Assembly: GCA_018679295.1 (NCBI GenBank)
Contig: JAHHLP010000256.1
Span: 1-6,825, forward strand
Source: Rhodothermia bacterium
GTDB taxonomy: Bacteria; Bacteroidota; Rhodothermia; Rhodothermales; JABDKH01
DNA length: 6,825 bases
Direction of reading: 5' to 3'
The notes beneath the pieces were generated by a model. That model did not search any database and was not told the DNA's origin. It saw only the letters and a list, made by a program, of their open reading frames with translations. Of the stretch, positions 1 through 5,102 are shown piece by piece (within the stretch, counting starts at the first letter, position 1; every line of letters begins with the position of its first letter). The position numbers and the translations under genes are program-made.

Positions 1-863
1 ACCAACGCGTCCCCGTATTTCTCTATCAGGAATCGACGTCGATAGAGAATTCGTGCGGTGGTGCACACGCGGCTTGTGTAATAGGCGTTGTACGTGCCGC
101 CGACTACGGCACCAGTCACCGGGGCAATCTGGGCGAGCTTGGCACGAGTCAGGTGAACGCCAAGCGACTTTGAGATTCGGCTGATAGCTCCGTTGAGGGC
201 AGCCTGCTCGAGAAGTTCGAATGCCTGCTGACGCGCCAACCGGTTCGTCAGGCTGACCATTGGCGAAAGCGTGACGTTCTTCGCCTTGGTGCTCGGCTGC
301 GCTACCCGGTCAAGAAGAGAGAGAGCGAAATACCGCTCGTGGTCCTCTGATATGTCGAAGCCGTACGATGTTGCGATCTCTCCAGCGGCGCGCAGGTTCA
401 ACGCTACGAGTGCGACGATGTCAGTTGCGATCGCCGCAAGTCCCACGAACCCCGTTGCTGCGCCCTCAACGGCTGCCATGTTTCGATAGAGTGAGGGCAG
501 ATTCTCTGAGGCAAGGTCCGCTTCCTTCAGGTCGAGCGCGAGTATATCCTCCAGCCGACCGATATCGTGTCCACTTGCTTTGAACCGGCCGAACACGGTT
601 GCCCGGGGTATCCAATCCTGCGTGATCTCATTAATCAGGTTGAGGATTCCTCCGACGACGTTCTCCACGGTCCAGTCGAATCCAGGAATCTTCCGGAGCT
701 GATCTGTGGCCGCGTTGTACGCATTGGACAAACGTGTCTTGGCTGTCCCGAACCACGACTGGTCGGGCTGCATCCACTCATTGATCGCGCGGATCGCATC
801 ACGCTCGTACTCGGACGGCGAACGTACGGCTGGAACGGCATCAGGATTGATTTCTGCGGTCAT
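1..863 (-). CDS. EcsC-family protein, 3' end cut by the window edge
   Basis: An open minus-strand frame starts at ATG 863-861 and stays open to base 1, giving 287 codons with no stop. The end of the protein shows the EcsC family hallmark. At residues 246-285 there is a glycine-rich segment (APVTGAVVGG), an Asn at 259, and then a basic YRRRFLIEKYG run at 274-284. A second family-like stretch lies at 134-169: a small-residue hydrophobic segment containing TGFVGLAAIATD, followed by a helix ending in SYGFD. The hallmark normally lies close to the C-terminus, so probably only a few residues are missing. There is no signal peptide. The hydrophobic stretches at about 134-160 and 246-262 could be membrane-associated helices. 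EcsC was named from a Bacillus ABC-transporter operon, but its biochemical role is not established, and no ABC transporter is visible here. An in-frame TGA lies 11 codons upstream of the ATG, so no longer ATG start exists. No Shine-Dalgarno sequence is visible. The start overlaps the stop of a short upstream ORF (ATGA), which suggests coupled translation at the end of the operon. Confidence 0.88.
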   Translation of the reverse strand, partial: MTAEINPDAVPAVRSPSEYERDAIRAINEWMQPDQSWFGTAKTRLSNAYNAATDQLRKIPGFDWTVENVVGGILNLINEITQDWIPRATVFGRFKASGHDIGRLEDILALDLKEADLASENLPSLYRNMAAVEGAATGFVGLAAIATDIVALVALNLRAAGEIATSYGFDISEDHERYFALSLLDRVAQPSTKAKNVTLSPMVSLTNRLARQQAFELLEQAALNGAISRISKSLGVHLTRAKLAQIAPVTGAVVGGTYNAYYTSRVCTTARILYRRRFLIEKYGDAL

Positions 864-913
864 ATACGCGCTGTACGTGGGAATCGGACAAAGGCTTCAA
901 TAATCGGGCGCAT
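860..913 (-). CDS. Possible 17-codon coupling micro-ORF
   Basis: Between the barrel gene and the EcsC-family gene is a reading frame whose ATG (913-911) overlaps the barrel-gene stop (TAATG). Its TGA (862-860) overlaps the EcsC start (ATGA). It would encode MRPIIEAFVRFPRTARI. The peptide is basic and has no recognisable domain. The arrangement would let ribosomes finishing the barrel gene re-initiate, cross the 47-nt gap and hand over to the EcsC start, which has no visible ribosome binding site of its own. Alternatively this is a chance ORF in a short spacer and the peptide has no function. The exact fit at both ends is seen in the sequence; translation is inferred. Confidence 0.35.
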   Translation of the reverse strand: MRPIIEAFVRFPRTARI

Positions 914-2949
914 TAGTTCGAAAGTGGCCAAAAAACGCCGAACCGTAGCCTCTGTTCGGCCAACGGATACACCGGGACCAACAAGTTGCCAGGTACGGCT
1001 GACGTGCCCGAAAGAAAGTTCTCATACGCCAGGAAAAGGGTTGCCACGCGCACGCCGCCTTCGACCACGATGTCGAGAGCTGCGCTCGCCTCGACGGGCT
1101 GGCTGCTTTGAAGCGGAAGTGCAAGCAGCCCAGTCGCTGTATGCAGGTTTCGGGACCGAAACTCACTCCAGAAGCGTCCCCGAACATAAACGTCAAGGTC
1201 GAGGTCGCCGCTGAAAATGAGGTACCGCGCACCGATGCGGCCGACGGCGTAAAAGTCCGGCAAGGAAGCGTCGTAGCGCTCCAGATCACCGCCGCTGGCG
1301 TTTGTGACGCTTATCAGTGTTGGTGCCGCGGTGAGGTAGAAGCCGCGCCTTGCAAGGCGCCTCAGTCCCAGTTCAGCCCCTAGCGTCACAATTGTGAGCC
1401 TGCCGTCGCCGAAGCGATGAACCACAGAGTCACTTGTGGCCGTCCCGAACAGATCGCGCCACGATGCGGACGACGTGACGGCGCCGATCGCAGACACGTC
1501 CAGCAATCCTGCCTCAATCGAAAGTCGGCCGCTCACGTGGTTGGTACGGTCCGGAATGCGCTCACCGACCACGGTGACAAACGGACCAAAGCCTACCTGT
1601 TCGATGACGGTCGACGCCGGCCGACCTGTGCTGGCATTCAATTCCAGCGACGCTGGACCCATCGGGACATCCATCGACATCGATGACGTTAACTCGGAGC
1701 CCTCCGACCGTGCGTCGAGCCCCACGGAGCCGCGCGCCCGTATACTTTCACCTCCGTACTCGTAGATCAGCTTCAGGTCGAGCTGCCGATCGACGACGGA
1801 GCCAAAGCCGAGCGTATCGGCTCTCGCTTCTGCCCGTGTGATCTGACCGCGTGCTTCAGTTGTAATGCTGTTTGCTCCAAATACCAGCCTCTGCGCGAGG
1901 ACGCCGAAGCTTCTCACAGAGGCGACTTTCAGCGTGTCGCCCGGCCGGCGATACTGCAGCGACTCGGACGTTCGCCCCGCCAATAGGGAGAGCCGCGAAC
2001 GGTCGCCGAGATACCGAACGAATCGTGCCCAAAGGTCATTGCGGAAAGTCCGGCGCCGGGCCAGTTCGTCAACGACCTGCGCCCCCAGTCGCTGGTAAAT
2101 CGAGTCGAAGTTGTTGGGGTCACGCGGTATGACGCCACCGTGCGCCTGGAGCGGGTGCCTGGAGCTCATGTCCGACAACTCTACGGACCAGCGGCGGCGG
2201 GTGTATTGAAGTCGACCGTACACCTGCCGGCCTCGACGTAGCCTGCTGCCAGGATACTCGCCCGAGGCGGCCTCTCCGCGGTACCAGAACAGCAGGTTCA
2301 ACAGCCCGCCGGATCCGCTACCGAGGCGGCGTGTCTGTGCGTGGAGGGCCGTTACCTTCTGCAACCCACCTCCGGACTGATAACGGAATTCTGTGAGAGG
2401 TTCGATCGTTTGTTCGAAGGACCGAGTGGCCACCTTGACGGTCGCCAAACGGTCGTTTCGCCCGATCGAAAGTCGAGGGGTTGCTATCGCGCCGAGCGGT
2501 ACAACCTCGTATCGGGCGCGCCCGGTGAAAAGGTCGGTGAGCTCAACATCGCCCCACTCAAGACCCACACTTGTATTGGCGAGTCCGAAGGGGCTCCACG
2601 CGTGCGGCCACCCATACGAACTGAAATCATAAAGGAAAGACCCTGGTTCGTCTTTCAGGAGTTCCGTCAACTCGAATGCAAACGTACGGTTTGGAATGGT
2701 GTCGGCGAGAGCTTTGTTGAGCAGGGTCTGCGGTCTCGAAGGCCGAAAGCGGACCGGGACCATCAACGAATCTCTCGCCATCAATGCCAGACTATCGGCT
2801 GCGGCGAGGGGCTCGATTGCGGCCGTCGTGTCGGCTGCGCCCGGCATGTCCTCTGATTCCTGCGCGTTTGCGGCGGTCGTCGCGAGTGCTATCATCGTAG
2901 CCGCTACGATCGCAACGAATGGGGTGTGCAGCGAATGTTGCGGTAGCAC
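913..2949 (-). CDS. Outer-membrane beta-barrel protein, TonB-receptor/porin-like, with plug-like N-terminal segment
   Basis: A 678-residue protein predicted to sit in the outer membrane. The chosen start is GTG 2949-2947. It follows the kinase stop by 4 nt, has AAGGG 8 nt upstream, and places a signal peptide at the very N-terminus (hydrophobic core at about 11-25, cleavage after AANA, residue 29). After a low-complexity Ala/Asp linker (about 30-65), residues 92-165 resemble a TonB-receptor plug: ELLKDEPGSFLYDF, then LEWGDVELTDLFTG, then a YEVVPLGAI stretch followed by a short strand. The rest (about 170-678) alternates short polar and aromatic strands with Arg-rich turns, as in large barrels. 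It ends in LRFGVFWPLSN, like the last strand of many Bacteroidota barrels. No TonB box or carboxypeptidase-like N-terminal domain is seen, and the mature protein appears to contain no cysteine. The substrate is unknown. A longer frame reaches a TTG at 3030, but that would bury the signal peptide behind an Arg/Cys-rich extension inside the kinase gene. Confidence 0.72.
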   Translation of the reverse strand: MLPQHSLHTPFVAIVAATMIALATTAANAQESEDMPGAADTTAAIEPLAAADSLALMARDSLMVPVRFRPSRPQTLLNKALADTIPNRTFAFELTELLKDEPGSFLYDFSSYGWPHAWSPFGLANTSVGLEWGDVELTDLFTGRARYEVVPLGAIATPRLSIGRNDRLATVKVATRSFEQTIEPLTEFRYQSGGGLQKVTALHAQTRRLGSGSGGLLNLLFWYRGEAASGEYPGSRLRRGRQVYGRLQYTRRRWSVELSDMSSRHPLQAHGGVIPRDPNNFDSIYQRLGAQVVDELARRRTFRNDLWARFVRYLGDRSRLSLLAGRTSESLQYRRPGDTLKVASVRSFGVLAQRLVFGANSITTEARGQITRAEARADTLGFGSVVDRQLDLKLIYEYGGESIRARGSVGLDARSEGSELTSSMSMDVPMGPASLELNASTGRPASTVIEQVGFGPFVTVVGERIPDRTNHVSGRLSIEAGLLDVSAIGAVTSSASWRDLFGTATSDSVVHRFGDGRLTIVTLGAELGLRRLARRGFYLTAAPTLISVTNASGGDLERYDASLPDFYAVGRIGARYLIFSGDLDLDVYVRGRFWSEFRSRNLHTATGLLALPLQSSQPVEASAALDIVVEGGVRVATLFLAYENFLSGTSAVPGNLLVPVYPLAEQRLRFGVFWPLSN

Positions 2950-2953
2950 GAAG

Positions 2954-3649
2954 TCAGCCCTTAAGATGCACCTGTTCCGCCGATTCCGGGAAGAGGCCAA
3001 ACAGCCTGCTCTCCACCTGCCCCAGAACAAGGCGCCGGTCCTCCGGTCGGTTTACGAAGTCCAGTGAGTCGGCGTCGAGCACCAACTTGGGACCGAGGTC
3101 GTACCGTTCGATCCAGTTCTCGTAGTGCACGTTGAGCCGCTTCAGGTACTCGATCCGAATGGTCGACTCGAACTCGCGGCCCCGCGACTGAATGTGACGA
3201 ACAAGAGTCGGGACGCTTGCCCGCAGATACACTAGCAGGTCAGGAGGCTTGAGGTACGAGGTCATGATCTGGAACAGTTCGGTATAGTTCCGAAAATCGC
3301 GCTCCGTCATGAAGTCCATTTCGAAGAGATTCCGTGCGAAGATTTCGGCGTCTTCATATATGGATCGGTCCTGAACGACGGAACTGGAGGTTTCCTCGAT
3401 TTCGCGCTGATGGTTGAATCGGCTGGAGAGGAAGAAGACCTGGAGATTGAACGACCACCGGTCCATGTCCTCGTAGAAGTCGGCCAGGTACGGATTGTCG
3501 TCTACGCGTTCGTAAAAAGACTCCCACTGGAAATAGCTGCTCAGCAAGCGCGTGAGCGAACTCTTGCCGGCACCGATGTTACCGGCAACGGCCACATACT
3601 TCTTTCGTCCTGTTTCGTCCGGCTTGGGCATTGATTTGGAATCTGCCAT
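2954..3649 (-). CDS. Deoxynucleoside kinase (deoxyadenosine/deoxyguanosine kinase type)
   Basis: This 231-residue cytoplasmic enzyme is predicted to phosphorylate deoxynucleosides to their 5'-monophosphates with ATP, in nucleoside salvage. The P-loop GNIGAGKSS is at 23-31. The ERVDDNPYLADFY segment at 47-59 carries the probable catalytic base E47. RWSFNLQVFFL at 64-74 holds the base-contacting aromatic residues and Gln70. DRSIYEDAEIFA at 94-105 is the DRS motif. The arginine-rich lid lies near 151-161 (RHIQSRGREFE). All key positions are present and the length is normal for bacterial members. The DRSIYED version resembles purine-preferring bacterial enzymes, but base specificity cannot be fixed from this alone. 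The ATG overlaps the pfkA stop by one base (TGATG), so translation is probably coupled. An alternative start at Met7 (3631) would also keep the P-loop. The gene ends 4 nt before the barrel-gene start. Confidence 0.9.
   Translation of the reverse strand: MADSKSMPKPDETGRKKYVAVAGNIGAGKSSLTRLLSSYFQWESFYERVDDNPYLADFYEDMDRWSFNLQVFFLSSRFNHQREIEETSSSVVQDRSIYEDAEIFARNLFEMDFMTERDFRNYTELFQIMTSYLKPPDLLVYLRASVPTLVRHIQSRGREFESTIRIEYLKRLNVHYENWIERYDLGPKLVLDADSLDFVNRPEDRRLVLGQVESRLFGLFPESAEQVHLKG
2958..2962 (-). promoter_or_regulatory. Ribosome binding site deciding the barrel-gene start
   Basis: On the minus strand AAGGG lies 8 nt before the GTG at 2949-2947, inside the last codons of the kinase gene. It is the clearest Shine-Dalgarno-like sequence at any start in the window. 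It supports GTG over the longer TTG start at 3030. Confidence 0.5.
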
Positions 3650-4776
3650 CAGGATATCGCTGCGGTCGTCTCTTGCCCGTCGAGGTTGGCCTCGATCGAC
3701 TCGACGCCGAAAGAGGTTCCGACCGCGAGGGCTGCAGCGAGCATTGGCGAATCCATCGGGACGGTTCGCGTCTTGTTGGCGACTTCCTCCAGGGGTACGC
3801 TGGTAAGCCGGTTCTGTTGGAGCGCGACCATTCGGCCAAACCTCCCGTCAACGACCAATGAAGTGGCGTATGTACCGAATGCAGTCGCCAGGTTTCGGTC
3901 GTAAGGCGTGGGCGTACCGCCACGCTGGATATGTCCAAGCACGGACGTGCGGACCTCGCTGCGGACGAGACTGCGGAGCTGGTCACCCAGGACGTAGCCG
4001 ATTCCGCCGAGGCGGACCGGATCCGGGCTATCCTCGATCACACGCTTCACCTCCATCGATCCGCCCGACGGCTTGGCCCCCTCGGCGATCGCGATGATCG
4101 TGAAGTTCTGACCGCCGAGCTCGCGACCGCGACAGATCTTGGCGATCTCGTTGACGTCGTACTCAACTTCAGGAATCAGGATGACATCCGCTCCACCTGC
4201 CGCGCCGGCATACAGCGCAATCCACCCTGCGTATCGCCCCATGGTCTCGATGATCATCACCCGGTTGTGGCTCTGCGCCGTCGTGTGAAGCCTGTCGATG
4301 GCTTCGGTAGCGATCGTGACGGCCGTGTCAAAACCGAACGTTCTATCCGTGCCCATCAGGTCGTTATCTATCGTCTTTGGGACGCCGACGATGTTGATTC
4401 CCATCTCCTGAAGGCGGTGGGAGATAGACATGGTGCCATCTCCGCCGATCGTCACGATGGCACTCAGACCCAGCTCCTTGTAGTATTTCACAACCTGCGG
4501 CGAGACGTCGGCCCCTCCGCGCTCGTGATATTTGAAAGGGTTCGCCTTGTTGCTCGTGCCGAGTATCGTCCCGCCTAAGGTCAAAATGCCGGAGACATCC
4601 TTGTACGAGAGGGGCCTTATTCGGCGCTCGACTAGACCAAGAAATCCGTCCTCGAAGCCTACAACCTGTGCGTTATGCTTGAGGATCAGGCTTTTTGTGA
4701 CGGCACGGATAACGGCATTCAGGCCGGGACAGTCGCCTCCGCCTGTCAATACGCCCACGCGTAACGGATGACTCAT
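3649..4776 (-). CDS. pfkA: 6-phosphofructokinase, PfkA family, mixed-substrate (group III) type
   Basis: A 375-residue cytoplasmic glycolytic enzyme that converts fructose 6-phosphate to fructose 1,6-bisphosphate. Visible motifs: TGGGDCPGLNAVIR at 11-24 (nucleotide site), IGGDGT at 110-115, PKTIDND at 133-139 with catalytic Asp137, MGRYAGW at 179-185 (sugar-phosphate binding), and PEVE at 202-205. Gly114 corresponds to E. coli Gly104, the residue linked with ATP use. Lys134 replaces E. coli Gly124, as in pyrophosphate enzymes and in some ATP enzymes of actinomycetes and trypanosomes. The protein is about 55 residues longer than E. coli PfkA, partly in a C-terminal tail. ATG 4776 is chosen because it puts the first strand (RVGVLTGGGD) at the usual distance from the N-terminus. 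A GTG at 4839 would add 21 residues that do not resemble the family. No good Shine-Dalgarno sequence precedes the ATG. It is the first gene of the minus-strand operon. Confidence 0.95.
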   Translation of the reverse strand: MSHPLRVGVLTGGGDCPGLNAVIRAVTKSLILKHNAQVVGFEDGFLGLVERRIRPLSYKDVSGILTLGGTILGTSNKANPFKYHERGGADVSPQVVKYYKELGLSAIVTIGGDGTMSISHRLQEMGINIVGVPKTIDNDLMGTDRTFGFDTAVTIATEAIDRLHTTAQSHNRVMIIETMGRYAGWIALYAGAAGGADVILIPEVEYDVNEIAKICRGRELGGQNFTIIAIAEGAKPSGGSMEVKRVIEDSPDPVRLGGIGYVLGDQLRSLVRSEVRTSVLGHIQRGGTPTPYDRNLATAFGTYATSLVVDGRFGRMVALQQNRLTSVPLEEVANKTRTVPMDSPMLAAALAVGTSFGVESIEANLDGQETTAAIS

Positions 4777-4981
4777 TTTTCTGGATTGGTGGATTGCGAG
4801 AGGGACGGCAAGCCGCCTTTTGAGAGGACCGGCCGACACTGGGAAGGGCTAAGTTGCTTCTTTTCGAAGATAACAATTTGTGCGTCTCAATAGCGTGGCA
4901 ATGGCGCGAAATTAGATGCAAGAAGGCCATTTGAAGGCTCTTTCGACGCCCCAACAGGCATGATTGCGACGCCATATTCAT

Positions 4982-5011
4982 TTGACTCTGCGTACCGTGT
5001 CATTCTATTTT
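4982..5011 (+). promoter_or_regulatory. Candidate promoter for the secreted LamG-like gene
   Basis: TTGACT (4982-4987) and TATTTT (5006-5011) are separated by 18 bases, matching the sigma-70 consensus at 5 of 6 and 4 of 6 positions. The same bases also fit the Bacteroidota pattern: a TTTG (4981-4984), then TATTTTCG (5006-5013), which differs from TAnnTTTG at one position, about 21 bases apart. Transcription would start near 5018-5020, leaving a 5' leader of roughly 85 bases. This is a match by eye, not a scored prediction. Confidence 0.42.
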
Positions 5012-5028
5012 CGCGGTCCATTTCAACT

Positions 5029-5048
5029 CGTGCCGTGTCGACGGCATG
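5029..5048 (+). promoter_or_regulatory. Small hairpin in the 5' leader of the LamG-like gene
   Basis: TGCCGT (5031-5036) and ACGGCA (5041-5046) form a perfect 6-bp inverted repeat around the loop GTCG. In RNA the stem extends by one G-U and one C-G pair (5029-5048). It lies about 55 bases upstream of the ATG and just downstream of the candidate promoter. It could be a leader structure, an operator, or chance. No U-tract follows, so it is not a standard terminator. Confidence 0.3.
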
Positions 5049-5102
5049 CACTCTCTCCGATCGAGTTCCTCGCCATCTGGGGCTTAATCCACTCGGTTCT
5101 TG

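Larger units (their letters stand above)
4777..5102. other. Divergent intergenic region
   Basis: This 326-base stretch lies between two divergent genes and must hold the promoters for both. It is AT-richer than its flanks around 4855-4915 and 4975-5025. No tRNA, riboswitch or convincing small gene was recognised. A plus-strand promoter candidate and a hairpin are listed separately. For the minus strand no clear -35/-10 pair was found. The best partial match is TAATTTCG (minus strand, about 4907-4914), which lacks a suitably spaced upstream TTG. Confidence 0.7.

Noticed and set aside
567..1214. 215-codon plus-strand ORF
   Set aside because: It runs antisense across the EcsC-family gene start and the barrel gene 3' end. 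Its product is Arg/Cys/Pro-rich with no domain features, while the minus-strand frames there give clear family motifs.
897..1289. 130-codon minus-strand ORF in another frame
   Set aside because: It is contained in the 3' part of the barrel gene in a shifted frame and has no family features.
2341..2856. 171-codon plus-strand ORF
   Set aside because: Antisense shadow of the barrel gene. The product is Arg-rich and Cys-containing with no recognisable motif.
3931..4578. 215-codon plus-strand ORF
   Set aside because: It lies entirely antisense to pfkA, whose motifs are unambiguous. The His/Asp/Arg-rich translation is typical of a high-GC antisense frame.
4804..4818. Possible hairpin CGGC-AA-GCCG in the pfkA leader
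   Set aside because: Only four base pairs around a two-base loop, too small to form a credible structure.
4777..4839. N-terminal extension of pfkA from GTG 4839
   Set aside because: The extra 21 residues do not match PfkA N-termini. The ATG at 4776 starts directly before the conserved first strand.
4673..4981. 102-codon minus-strand ORF covering the pfkA upstream region
   Set aside because: It overlaps the pfkA N-terminus in a different frame and the divergent promoter region. The translation has no recognisable domain and there is no ribosome binding site.
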